From assembly GCA_023434535.1 (NCBI GenBank), contig JAEYSR010000155.1, positions 1-17,882 of the forward strand: a stretch of DNA of 17,882 bases, in the 5' to 3' direction. Within the stretch, counting starts at the first letter, position 1; the number at the start of each line of letters is the position of its first letter. Below are positions 1 to 6,150 of the stretch, piece after piece. Under the pieces are notes generated by a model, which made no database searches, was not told where the DNA came from, and saw only the letters and a list, made by a program, of their open reading frames with translations. A program made the translations under genes and the position numbers. This stretch comes from Actinomycetes bacterium. GTDB lineage: Bacteria > Actinomycetota > Acidimicrobiia > Acidimicrobiales > Microtrichaceae.

Positions 1-994
1 GCTCCCCGCCGCCCGTGGCGGAGGCGTTGACATCATGGCCCAGCGGGGTGGAGACCGGAGCAACCGGTTCCGCCCGCCCCGGGGCGTCGTCTCCCCCACC
101 ACGCCGTGCGACCGTGCGTGACGAACGCCGCTGGCGCGACGCCTCGAACGCCACCACGGCTCCGGCCACCGCCGCGTTCAGCGACTCGACCGCGCCCTCC
201 ATGGGGATGCTGAGACCGGAGTCCGCGGCGGCGCTCACCTCGACGGGCAGCCCATGGGCCTCGCTCCCGACCAGCAGCAGGCACGCCCCGGACAGGTCCG
301 CGTCGTCGAGCGACGTCCCTCCGTCGCGCACCGTCGCCCACGACCGGAGGCCGGCCGCCGAGCCCGCCGAGACGACCTCCAGCGGATCGGCGCCCTCGGC
401 CACCGGCAGCCGGAACATGGCGCCGGCGGTCGCCCTGACGGTCTTCGGGTTGTGCAGGTCGACCGAGCGGGAGGTGAGCACCACGCCGGCGCAGCCCGAC
501 GCCTCGGCCACGCGCACGAGCGTCCCGGCGTTGCCGGGGTCCTGCACCTCGACCAGCACGAGGACCGGCCGACCGCTCTCACGAGCCGCCGTCAGCACGT
601 CGTCGACGGAGCGGGGCGACGACGCGGCGACGCTGACCACGGACTGAGGTGTGGCCAGGTCGAGGACGCGTGCGAGCGCGCCGTCCTGCACCTCTCGGAC
701 GTCCACGCCCGCAGTCCTCGCCGCCGACACCGGGGGGAGGTCGACGCCGGAGCTCTCGACGAACACGGTCCGCAGCTCCACGCCGGAGTCGAGCGCCTCG
801 GCGAGCAGGACCGGACCGTCGATCAGGAACGTGCCGGAGTCCGAACGCGCACTGCGGCGCCTCGAGAGGCGCCGCAGCTCCTGCAGTGCAGGGTTCGACG
901 AGCTCAGACCCGCTCGGGGGCGGGGCCGGCCCTCCTCCGGTGGAGTCCGGGACAGCGTGGACCGATCAGCTCGCGGCGTCGGCCGTCGCGGCAT
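1..994 (-). CDS. TrmH/SpoU-family 23S rRNA 2'-O-methyltransferase, 3' end beyond the left edge
   Basis: SAM-dependent RNA ribose methyltransferase of the SpoU (SPOUT) class, in the position of tsnR/trmH of actinobacterial infC-rpmI-rplT operons. An N-terminal substrate-binding part (SSSNPALQELRRL, then GTFLIDGPVLLAEAL) precedes the three SpoU motifs: NAGTLVRVAEASG, VGSEAHGLP and SIPMEGAVESLNAA. The family fold should end near VAFEASRQRR (about base 140), yet the frame stays open about 45 more residues to base 1 with a low-complexity tail, so the stop is not in the window. The start is uncertain. ATG at 994 overlaps rplT by 29 nt and adds a basic extension with poor codon bias. Family similarity begins at a CTG at 907, which has a purine-rich GGAGGAGGG about 22 nt upstream. 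pheS would be expected next. The exact modified nucleotide cannot be told from sequence. Confidence 0.85.
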   Translation of the reverse strand, partial: MPRRPTPRADRSTLSRTPPEEGRPRPRAGLSSSNPALQELRRLSRRRSARSDSGTFLIDGPVLLAEALDSGVELRTVFVESSGVDLPPVSAARTAGVDVREVQDGALARVLDLATPQSVVSVAASSPRSVDDVLTAARESGRPVLVLVEVQDPGNAGTLVRVAEASGCAGVVLTSRSVDLHNPKTVRATAGAMFRLPVAEGADPLEVVSAGSAAGLRSWATVRDGGTSLDDADLSGACLLLVGSEAHGLPVEVSAAADSGLSIPMEGAVESLNAAVAGAVVAFEASRQRRSSRTVARRGGGDDAPGRAEPVAPVSTPLGHDVNASATGGGE

Positions 995-1364
995 CGTCGG
1001 CCGGGGCGGCGTCGGCTGCGGCCTTGGCGACCTGGACCAGCGCGGAGAACGCCTGCGGGTCGCGCACGGCGAGGTCGGCGAGAGCCTTGCGGTCGATCTC
1101 GACCTCGGCCAGCTTGAGTCCGTTGATGAACCGGCTGTAGCTGATGCCGTCCAGGCGGCAGGCGGCGTTGATGCGCTGGATCCAGAGCTTGCGCATCTCG
1201 CCCTTGCGGGCGCGCCGGTCGCGGAACGCGTAGTTCCCGGCGTGCATGACGGCCTCGTTGGCGGCCCGGAACGTGCGGCTCCGGTGGCCGTAGTAGCCCT
1301 TCGCCTTGTTCAGTACGGCGCGGTGCTTCTTCTTGGCGTGAACGCCTCGCTTGACGCGTGCCAT
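966..1364 (-). CDS. rplT: 50S ribosomal protein L20
   Basis: Large-subunit ribosomal protein L20, which binds 23S rRNA early in 50S assembly. The N-terminus MARVKRGVHAKKKH and the block GYYGHRSRTFRAANEAVMHA are diagnostic. The core ends around residue 112. The protein is 132 aa, against about 117-120 in most bacteria, because of an Ala/Asp-rich C-terminal tail (VAKAAADAAPADDAATADAA) that contributes no known function. The start is well supported: AAGGAG lies 7 nt upstream of the ATG. It is third in the infC-rpmI-rplT order and its end overlaps the most likely start of the downstream methyltransferase. In some bacteria L20 represses its own operon through an mRNA structure; I see no clear mimic of the 23S site here. 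Confidence 0.97.
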   Translation of the reverse strand: MARVKRGVHAKKKHRAVLNKAKGYYGHRSRTFRAANEAVMHAGNYAFRDRRARKGEMRKLWIQRINAACRLDGISYSRFINGLKLAEVEIDRKALADLAVRDPQAFSALVQVAKAAADAAPADDAATADAAS

Positions 1365-1472
1365 GGTGCAACTCCTTCGTGAGGTGCGGTCCCCGGTCGG
1401 CGCCTGCGGGCGCCTGGCTGATCGGGTGGGGTTGGTCGGGTGGTCGTGCGGCCGGAGGGCTCCGGCGGGGCC

Positions 1473-1667
1473 TCAGAGGCCGAGCTGGCGGCGGGCGCGG
1501 TTGCGGTCCCCACCGGTGAGCTCGGTCGTCCCGGCCAGACGGCGCTTCCGCGACGGGGACTTCTTCTCGAGGATGTGGTTGAGGTTGGTGTTGCGGCGCA
1601 GGATCTTGCCGCTGCCGGTCACCTTGTAGCGCTTCTTGGCGCCGCTGTGCGTCTTCATCTTGGGCAT
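1473..1667 (-). CDS. rpmI: 50S ribosomal protein L35
   Basis: Large-subunit protein L35, 64 aa, the usual family length. The sequence MPKMKTHSGAKKRYKVTGSG followed by KILRRNTNLNHILEKKS and RKRRLAG is the standard L35 signature; it is strongly basic. The ATG is preceded by AAGGA at 6 nt, which fixes the start although the frame stays open upstream to about base 1955 (that part overlaps infC and is not coding). It sits between infC (166 nt upstream) and rplT (108 nt downstream), the conserved translation-operon order. Confidence 0.97.
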   Translation of the reverse strand: MPKMKTHSGAKKRYKVTGSGKILRRNTNLNHILEKKSPSRKRRLAGTTELTGGDRNRARRQLGL

Positions 1668-1692
1668 GGTGTGTCCTTCTCCGTCGATCTCG

Positions 1693-1708
1693 GTCGCCCG
1701 GGGGCGAC
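1693..1708 (-). other. Hairpin in the infC-rpmI spacer
   Basis: A perfect 6-bp inverted repeat (GTCGCC, 4-nt loop, GGCGAC) lies 25 nt upstream of the rpmI start codon in the 166-nt spacer after infC. There is no U tract, so it is not a canonical terminator. It could be an mRNA processing or translational-control element, or chance in GC-rich DNA. Confidence 0.3.
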
Positions 1709-1833
1709 GCTCGACCGTGCTCTGTCGTCCTTCGATCGCTGCCCCCGGTCGGCGCTCGTGGAGCGGGCGACCGTGGGGCGACGTCGAACTGGTCCCGGCC
1801 ACCCGTGTGCGGCGGTCGGGCTCTCGGTGGTGC

Positions 1834-2517
1834 TCAGGCCTCGGCGGCCGGAGCGGGCTCCCGCTCGGCTGCGGCCTCCGCAGGCGTCGGGGTCTGGTCG
1901 CCTTCGGCGGCGGGAGTCGCGTCCGCGACCTCCTCCGTGGCGCCCTCATCGGCACCGTCGGCCTCCGAGACCTTCTTGGCGTGCGCTGCCTGCGCCTTCT
2001 TGTCGGGCCCCAGGACCATGGTCATGTTGCGACCGTCCTGCTTGGGCATCGCCTCGACGCGTCCGAGGTGGCTGACCTCCTCGGCGACCCGGTCGAGGAT
2101 GCGGCGCCCGAGCTCCGGGTGCTGCATCTCACGACCACGGAACATGATCGTGACCTTCACCTTGTGACCCTCGCCCAGGAACTGCGCGACCTTCTTCGTC
2201 TTGGTGTCGAAGTCGCCGCCGCCGATCTTGGGGCGGTACTTCATCTCCTTGACGACGATGTTCGTGGCCTTCTTGCGCGATTCCTTCGCCCGCTGCTGTG
2301 CCTCGTACTTGAACTTCGTGAAGTTCATGATGCGGCACACCGGCGGGCTGGCATCAGGTGCCACCTCGACCAGGTCGAGGTCCAACGACCTGGCGGTGGC
2401 CAGGGCGTCGGGCAGCGGCTTGATGCCGAGCTGGTCCCCGTCGGGTCCGATCAGTCGGACCTCACGAGCGCGGATGCGATCGTTGATGCGGGGCTCGTCG
2501 TTCGATGCGGCAGCTAT
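1834..2517 (-). CDS. infC: Translation initiation factor IF-3
   Basis: IF-3 binds the 30S subunit, prevents premature 50S joining and proofreads start-codon selection. Seen here: the N-domain from RINDRIRAREVRLIGPDGDQ through SLDLDLVEVAPDASPPVCRI, the linker region FKYEAQQRAKESRKKA, and the C-domain with KEMKYRPKIGGGDF, KVTIMFRGREMQHPELG and MTMVLGP. An Ala/Glu-rich tail of about 50 residues follows, making 227 aa against about 180 usually; such tails are known in actinobacteria. There is no ATG, GTG or TTG between the in-frame stop (TGA at 2526-2524) and the conserved RINDRIR. The best start is ATA at 2517, giving MAAASNDEPRINDRI. Non-canonical starts are classic for infC (AUU in E. coli, basis of autoregulation). 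A TTG at 2385 lies inside the N-domain and would remove it. First gene of the operon. Confidence 0.95.
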   Translation of the reverse strand: MAAASNDEPRINDRIRAREVRLIGPDGDQLGIKPLPDALATARSLDLDLVEVAPDASPPVCRIMNFTKFKYEAQQRAKESRKKATNIVVKEMKYRPKIGGGDFDTKTKKVAQFLGEGHKVKVTIMFRGREMQHPELGRRILDRVAEEVSHLGRVEAMPKQDGRNMTMVLGPDKKAQAAHAKKVSEADGADEGATEEVADATPAAEGDQTPTPAEAAAEREPAPAAEA

Positions 2518-2551
2518 GGCCGATCACTGCTCAACAGCAGTTCCTTTCCTT
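2515..2551 (-). promoter_or_regulatory. Unusual infC translation start: SD, hairpin, then ATA
   Basis: Reading on the minus strand, a strong purine-rich Shine-Dalgarno (AAGGAAAGGA, 2551-2542) is followed at once by a perfect 6-bp hairpin with a GTTG loop (ACTGCT-GTTG-AGCAGT, 2541-2526), then 8 nt (GATCGGCC), then the candidate ATA start at 2517-2515. Linear SD-start spacing is 24 nt, too long for normal initiation. With the hairpin folded it becomes 8 nt, which is ideal. That the hairpin brings SD and start together is inference. Confidence 0.55.
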
Positions 2552-2591
2552 GGCGGATCCGTTCCTCACCGTGGGGCACCTGCCCGATCCC

Positions 2592-2608
2592 CGGGGCGAG
2601 ATGCCCCG
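2592..2608 (-). other. Hairpin in the infC leader
   Basis: A perfect 6-bp stem (CGGGGC, 5-nt loop, GCCCCG) lies about 75 nt upstream of the infC start. It is preceded, not followed, by a short T run on the minus strand, so it does not read as a terminator in that direction. GTGGG and CCCAC segments flank it and could form an outer stem. Possibly part of a regulated leader. Confidence 0.35.
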
Positions 2609-2773
2609 AAAATCGAAACCGGCGGATGCCCACAGGCACCCGCCGTCGCGGCGACGACCCCGTACGGGACCGTCACTTGGTTGCGTTCCCGGACGCACCG
2701 CCACGTCGATCGCGGCTGCGGTCGACGTCGTGGCCGGGAGGGGCGGGAGCCCGCTTGCCTCGGTTGTGCGCAC

Positions 2774-2780
2774 TACCGTA
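2774..2780. promoter_or_regulatory. Overlapping divergent -10 boxes (infC / DUF1844-like gene)
   Basis: The 7-mer TACCGTA reads TACCGT on the plus strand and TACGGT on the minus strand, both fitting the actinobacterial TANNNT -10 pattern. It lies between two divergent transcription units. No good -35 box is visible on either side, so the call rests on the -10 match and gene arrangement. Confidence 0.4.
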
Positions 2781-2862
2781 CCAGCCGGACCTGTGCGGAG
2801 CAGCATCACCGCCGGCACGCCCGACTCCACCACCCGACCCGACTGCCGCGGAGACGCACCTC

Positions 2863-3327
2863 ATGAGCTCACTCTGGACCCCCGACGGCGAACGACCCGT
2901 CTCACGTGACAGCGCGCCGGCCGCCGAGCCGGAGCCCGCTGCGGCGTCCGGGAGCGATCCCCTCCGTGCCGCTGCGGCCGCACTCGGCCTCGACCTCGAC
3001 GCCATGACCGAGGAGGACCGCGCCCAGCTGGAGGCCGAGCTCGCCGAGATGATGCAGGTGCGGCGGCAGGTCGCCGCCACCCCCGCGGCGGAGATGCTGA
3101 CCAACTACCTGATGCGGTTCTTCGACCTGGCGACCATCTACCTCGAGGCGGAGCCGCCGGCCTTCGGCGAGGCGGCGACGGTCATCGAGGCGTTCCGCAG
3201 CGTCCTCGAGGGCGTCGGGGACCGCCTCGGCGAGAACGAGCCTCTCCTGCAGGAGGCGCTCGGCCAGGCCCAGATGGTGTTCGTCCAGGTCAAGAACGCG
3301 ACGGAGAACGTCGCACCCGACGCCTGA
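2863..3327 (+). CDS. DUF1844-like protein
   Basis: A 154-aa acidic soluble protein with no signal peptide or membrane segment. The first 45 residues are Ala/Pro/Glu-rich and probably disordered; MTEEDRAQLEAELAEMMQV then leads into a helical domain (PAAEMLTNYLMRFFDLATIY ... AATVIEAFRSVLEGVG ... LQEALGQAQMVFVQV). The spacing of hydrophobic residues resembles DUF1844, a family found beside infC in other actinobacteria; this is from memory and the similarity is weak. Its function is unknown. The ATG at 2863 has GGAG 9 nt upstream, and codon bias becomes typical at this point. Its stop is 26 nt from the stop of the convergent cold-shock-like gene. Confidence 0.8.
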   Translation: MSSLWTPDGERPVSRDSAPAAEPEPAAASGSDPLRAAAAALGLDLDAMTEEDRAQLEAELAEMMQVRRQVAATPAAEMLTNYLMRFFDLATIYLEAEPPAFGEAATVIEAFRSVLEGVGDRLGENEPLLQEALGQAQMVFVQVKNATENVAPDA

Positions 3328-3353
3328 GCGCCTGCCGCGGCCCGAGCTGCCCG

Positions 3354-3569
3354 TCAGATCGGGGTGACCGGGCCGGCCTCGGTGGTCCCGGCGTGGGCGC
3401 GGACCGCTCCGACCAGCACCCGGGCCCCCACCCCGATGTCCCGGCTCCCGTCGGAGACGGCCGTCGCGTGGAAGCCCAGCTCCGTGCCGTCGTCGCAGCG
3501 CACGACGCCGCGGCCGGTCGCCCGGTCGAACGACTCGACCGTCGCAGGACGGGGGTTCGCCGACGCCAC
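3354..3569 (-). CDS. Small cold-shock-domain-like protein
   Basis: A 71-aa protein whose body (ATVESFDRATGRGVVRCDDG, then TELGFHATAVSDGSRDIGVG and ARVLVGAVRAHAGTTEA) follows the cold-shock/OB-fold pattern: G-x-V, F-D-x-x-x-G-x-G-x-V, a DDG turn, FH, and V-x-x-x-V near the end. Family members bind single-stranded nucleic acid. It lacks the aromatic RNP1 pattern (KGFGFI), having RGVV instead, so binding may differ. The start is taken as GTG at 3569, 17 nt after the hisG stop; no clear Shine-Dalgarno is seen. It is presumably co-transcribed with hisG, though I know of no functional link. Confidence 0.7.
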   Translation of the reverse strand: MASANPRPATVESFDRATGRGVVRCDDGTELGFHATAVSDGSRDIGVGARVLVGAVRAHAGTTEAGPVTPI

Positions 3570-3586
3570 CGGTGATGTCCGATCCG

Positions 3587-4462
3587 TCAGTGGACGATCT
3601 TGGACAGCGGGAGCTCGATGATGTCGGTGGCGCCGGCGTCCTTGAGCGCGGGGATCAGGATGTTGATCTCGTTCTTGGGCACCACCGTCTCGACCGCGTA
3701 GCCCGCCGAGCCGTAGAGCTCGTTCACCGTCGGCGTCTTCATGGCCGGCAGGACGTCGATCACGCCGTCGAGCGAGTCGGCAGCGACGTTGAGCTTGACC
3801 AGGACCTTGCCGCGGGCCTCGAGCACGCCCCGCAGCAGCGTGAGCACCTGGTCCATGGCGTGGCGCTTCTCCGGATCGGCGAAGGACGCCGGGTTGGCGA
3901 CGAGCTCGGTGTAGGAGACGAGGATGACGTCGATCACCCGCAGCCCGGCGGCACGGAGGGCGGACCCGGTCTCGGTGATGTCCACGACCACGTCGACGAT
4001 GTCGGGGACCTTCGCCTCGGTCGCCCCGTAGGACAGGCGGATGTCGGCGTCGACGCCCTTCTCGGCGAAGAAGCGACGGGTCAGCTCGGGGTACTCGGTC
4101 GACACCCGGACGCCGGCCGGGAGGTCGGTGACCGACTTGTAGTCGGAGTCGCCCGGGACGGCCACGACGACCGTGATCGGGTTGGTGGTGGCCTTGGAGT
4201 ACTTCAGCTCGCCGAGCGAGGTCACGTCCGAGCCGGTCTCCTCCACCCAGTCCCGCCCGGTGATGCCGAGGTCGAAGAGGCCGTCGGCGACGTAGGTCGG
4301 GATCTCCTGGGGCCGCAGGATGCGGACCGACTCGATCCGCGGGTCGTCGATGGTCGCCTTGTAGGCGACGGACGAGTCGCGGCGCACGGTCAGGTCGGCC
4401 GCCTCGAAGAGATCCATGGTGGACCTCTCGAGCGAGCCCTTGGGGAGGACGAGCTTGAGCAC
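3587..4462 (-). CDS. hisG: ATP phosphoribosyltransferase, long form
   Basis: First enzyme of histidine synthesis: ATP + PRPP gives phosphoribosyl-ATP and diphosphate, with feedback inhibition by histidine. The 291-aa length and C-terminal domain (about 216-291, ending DAGATDIIELPLSKIVH) mark the long HisG(L) form with an ACT-like regulatory domain. Such enzymes act without HisZ. Visible motifs are the N-terminal LKLVLPKGSLE, the periplasmic-binding-like fold with GLFDLGITGRDWVEE (61-75), and the PRPP loop DITETGSALRAAGL (161-174). The start is GTG at 4462, giving the family N-terminus exactly. A TACCCT box ends 6 nt before it, suggesting a leaderless mRNA. No other his gene lies in the window; hisE often accompanies hisG in actinobacteria. 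Confidence 0.97.
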   Translation of the reverse strand: MLKLVLPKGSLERSTMDLFEAADLTVRRDSSVAYKATIDDPRIESVRILRPQEIPTYVADGLFDLGITGRDWVEETGSDVTSLGELKYSKATTNPITVVVAVPGDSDYKSVTDLPAGVRVSTEYPELTRRFFAEKGVDADIRLSYGATEAKVPDIVDVVVDITETGSALRAAGLRVIDVILVSYTELVANPASFADPEKRHAMDQVLTLLRGVLEARGKVLVKLNVAADSLDGVIDVLPAMKTPTVNELYGSAGYAVETVVPKNEINILIPALKDAGATDIIELPLSKIVH

Positions 4463-4468
4463 GGTGCG

Positions 4469-4474
4469 AGGGTA
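4469..4474 (-). promoter_or_regulatory. Candidate -10 box of hisG (leaderless)
   Basis: TACCCT on the minus strand ends 6 nt before the hisG GTG, so transcription would begin at or within a base or two of the start codon. No Shine-Dalgarno is present. The -35 is weak (TTCGGG at a long 19-nt spacing). Confidence 0.45.
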
Positions 4475-4658
4475 GCTGCCACCGGCGACGCGGCCCGAAG
4501 CCGTTCCGCGCCCGCGCTGCGCAGCGGGTTCGCCTCACCTCGTCCCACGTCGGTCGACGTCGCATCCTCTCGGACGCCACCGCTGTGGTCCGGCCCAGGG
4601 AATGTTGCCCGGCCCCCTAGCGCGACCGGTGTCCCATGTGCTGAGATGCCGTCGGCTC

Positions 4659-4676
4659 GCCACCCGCTCGGGTGGC
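4659..4676 (+). other. Hairpin upstream of the acyltransferase gene
   Basis: A perfect 7-bp inverted repeat (GCCACCC, 4-nt loop, GGGTGGC) ends 35 nt before the GTG start. There is no U tract. It may be a leader structure or a protein-binding palindrome. Confidence 0.35.
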
Positions 4677-4711
4677 CGCTGGGGAGAGCACGGCCTGAAG
4701 GGGCGAGGCAC

Positions 4712-5455
4712 GTGGCGATCATCAACTCGTACTCCGTGGAGAGCGACGCGTCGCACAGCAGCGGCGTGCTGTCCTTCGACGACGGGCTCGTGGTCGACGA
4801 CCCGATGCACGACTTCGACCCGGATCGACTCGACGTCGGTCTGAGCGTCCACAGCGTCACCGAGGACGACGAGCTGTGGGTGCCGGCGGAGAACTTCGTC
4901 TACGACGTCTTCCGGGTCTCCGGGTTCTGCTCCGAGTCGCCGCGCCGGTTCGTGGAGGAGTCCGAACCGTGGCGCCGCGGCAGCCGGCTCCACGTGATCG
5001 CCGACGACGGAGCACCGGTCGGGGTGGCACGGACGATCCTGGGCACCTACGACGAGCTGCCGGTCAGCCAGTTCACTCCCGAGATCGAGGTCCCGACCGG
5101 GCTGCTGTGCGAGATCGGGTCCCTCGCGGTCAAGCCGACGCAGCGCGGTCTCGGCGTCGCCAACGAGCTGCACCGACGAGCGTTCTGGGAGGGCATCCAC
5201 AGCGGGATCGAAGGGTTCTGCTTCCTGATCGATGCCTGGATGTTCGACTTCTTCCGGTCCCACTACGGACTGCCCGTCCGGGCGATCGCCTCGCCGCGGG
5301 AGTACATGGGCGGCCGCGTCGTGCCGACCGGCATGTGGGTCCCCGAGATGCTCCACGTGCTCTACCGCACCCGACCGAACGTCTACCGCTGGTCGGTGGA
5401 GGGCCTGGAGCCGCGGCTGTTCGCCGAGTACGACCTTCCCGTCATCCTCGACTGA
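4712..5455 (+). CDS. GNAT-fold acyltransferase resembling N-acyl amino acid / autoinducer synthases
   Basis: A 247-aa soluble protein. After a variable N-terminus of about 60 residues comes a GNAT-like core: ENFVYDVFRVSGF, the strand HVIADDGAPVGVARTIL, CEIGSLAVKP (from about 133), and the acyl-CoA-binding type motif QRGLGVANELHRR (from Q144, matching Q/R-x-x-G-x-A). FCFLIDAWMFDFFRSHYGLP and YMGGRVVPTGMWVPEML follow. The E-x-x-x-LAV strand, the FF..YG.P block and the late Y-x-G-x-x-VP segment resemble LuxI/FeeM-type enzymes that join an acyl chain to an amino acid. The family is inferred by eye; substrate and product are unknown. Start GTG at 4712, with GAGG and AAGGGG just upstream. It is first in a plus-strand run with a membrane protein and a c-di-GMP enzyme, which makes a signalling role plausible but unproven. 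Confidence 0.8.
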   Translation: MAIINSYSVESDASHSSGVLSFDDGLVVDDPMHDFDPDRLDVGLSVHSVTEDDELWVPAENFVYDVFRVSGFCSESPRRFVEESEPWRRGSRLHVIADDGAPVGVARTILGTYDELPVSQFTPEIEVPTGLLCEIGSLAVKPTQRGLGVANELHRRAFWEGIHSGIEGFCFLIDAWMFDFFRSHYGLPVRAIASPREYMGGRVVPTGMWVPEMLHVLYRTRPNVYRWSVEGLEPRLFAEYDLPVILD

Positions 5456-5541
5456 GCTCGACGCTCCGATCCGGGCGGAGCCGTCGGCCACGCCCGCCGT
5501 CGCCGACCACGAGCATCGTCGGATCCCGGGAACCGATCCCG

Positions 5542-5547
5542 TACACT
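5542..5547 (+). promoter_or_regulatory. Candidate -10 box before the four-helix membrane protein
   Basis: TACACT fits the TANNNT pattern and lies 17 nt before the GTG start, with the Shine-Dalgarno GGAGGG between. No convincing -35 is visible. It would allow transcription independent of the acyltransferase. Confidence 0.4.
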
Positions 5548-5564
5548 CCGTGGCGGAGGGTCCA

Positions 5565-6032
5565 GTGAAGCGCGGAGGACTCGTGGATCACGAACCGGCG
5601 CGGGGCGCGTGGGCTGATGTTCGCTCCCTCGGCGTCTTCGGTCGAGCATGGGCGGTCGGGATCTTCCTGTTCTCGGCCGCGCGGGCGCTCTTCGCCTGGC
5701 CGACCCTGGGCCGCTACGGCGTGGACCCGTGGATCTTCCTGGCCATCGACCTGGTCACCGCCCTGCCGTACGGGATCGCCCAGGCGTTGACCGTGAAGAC
5801 CCTGAGGGACCCCACGCGCAGCGCGAGCGAGGCCGTCGGATGGGCCGCGGTCGTCGTGGTCACGTTCCTCCTCCCGTACCTGTACATCTTCATGTCGTCG
5901 GGGTCTCTCCCCCTCCTCGCGACGCTCGGCGTCCTCGCCTGGATGCTCGTGTTCGGCATCCTGGCGGTCTGGCGGATGCGTCAGCAGATCAGCTCCGGGC
6001 GCGTCGACGCCGACTCGAACGCTCCGAGCTGA
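5565..6032 (+). CDS. Small four-helix membrane protein
   Basis: A 155-aa protein with four hydrophobic segments at about residues 25-45, 55-76, 90-110 and 114-136, short loops, and a charged C-terminal tail (RMRQQISSGRVDADSN). There is no signal peptide with a cleavage site and no catalytic motif I recognise; conserved-looking in-membrane polar residues are D62, P68 and Y105. GTG at 5565 has GGAGGG at 5 nt; a second GTG at 5583 (GGAGGA at 3 nt) is possible and loses six residues. It lies 109 nt after the acyltransferase and 148 nt before the GGDEF-EAL gene on the same strand. It could be a transporter subunit, a sensor partner or an unrelated orphan. Function unknown. Confidence 0.85.
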   Translation: MKRGGLVDHEPARGAWADVRSLGVFGRAWAVGIFLFSAARALFAWPTLGRYGVDPWIFLAIDLVTALPYGIAQALTVKTLRDPTRSASEAVGWAAVVVVTFLLPYLYIFMSSGSLPLLATLGVLAWMLVFGILAVWRMRQQISSGRVDADSNAPS

Positions 6033-6037
6033 CCGAT

Positions 6038-6057
6038 CGGGTGCCCGAGCGCACCTG
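6038..6057 (+). other. Hairpin just after the membrane-protein stop codon
   Basis: A 7-bp stem with one G-U pair (CGGGTGC, loop CCGAGC, GCACCTG) begins 6 nt after the stop. No U run follows directly, though a T-rich patch (ATTCCTTTAT) comes 14 nt later. It may be a weak terminator or an RNA 3'-end stabiliser. Confidence 0.35.
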
Positions 6058-6067
6058 GTGAGCTGCC

Positions 6068-6150
6068 CCGATTCCTTTATCGGCCGCCATATCGACCGAT
6101 GACTGAGGTGAGAGCCCGTGATCTCGGGCTGCACACCACCCAGGAATCGG
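6068..6150 (+). ncRNA. Candidate structured leader RNA (three-way junction) before the GGDEF-EAL gene
   Basis: Three nested perfect or near-perfect pairings are visible. P1: CCGATTCC (6068-6075) with GGAATCGG (6143-6150), 8 bp. P2: TTATCGG (6077-6083) with CCGATGA (6096-6102), 7 bp including one G-U. P3: GGTG (6107-6110) with CACC (6134-6137), then AGCCCG (6113-6118) with CGGGCT (6125-6130), closed by a 6-nt loop. The arrangement is a compact three-way junction ending 30 nt before the ATG at 6181. It does not match c-di-GMP-I/II, TPP, SAM or FMN riboswitch sequences as I remember them. A regulatory role is inference. Confidence 0.45.

Larger units (their letters stand above)
2518..2862. other. 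345-nt intergenic region between divergent infC and the DUF1844-like gene
   Basis: No convincing gene is present. A roughly 100-codon open frame on the minus strand (2531-2833) has no family features. The region holds overlapping divergent -10 boxes at 2774-2780, which would give infC a leader of about 250 nt and the plus-strand gene a leader of about 75 nt. It also holds a leader hairpin at 2592-2608 and the infC initiation structure at 2515-2551. Confidence 0.6.

Noticed and set aside
1473..1955. A 160-residue version of L35 starting inside infC
   Set aside because: L35 is about 64 aa, and AAGGA sits 6 nt before the ATG at 1667; the upstream part overlaps infC out of frame.
1834..2385. infC starting at TTG 2385
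   Set aside because: It would delete the conserved N-domain (RINDRIR through LPDALATARS), which is clearly encoded upstream in the same frame.
2531..2833. A 100-codon open frame in the infC leader as a gene or leader peptide
   Set aside because: No family features, no clear SD, and mixed codon bias; it probably stays open because of high GC.
6068..6150. Known c-di-GMP (GEMM) or TPP riboswitch
   Set aside because: A CTGAG string hinted at TPP, but the other conserved segments of TPP and of c-di-GMP-I/II are missing.
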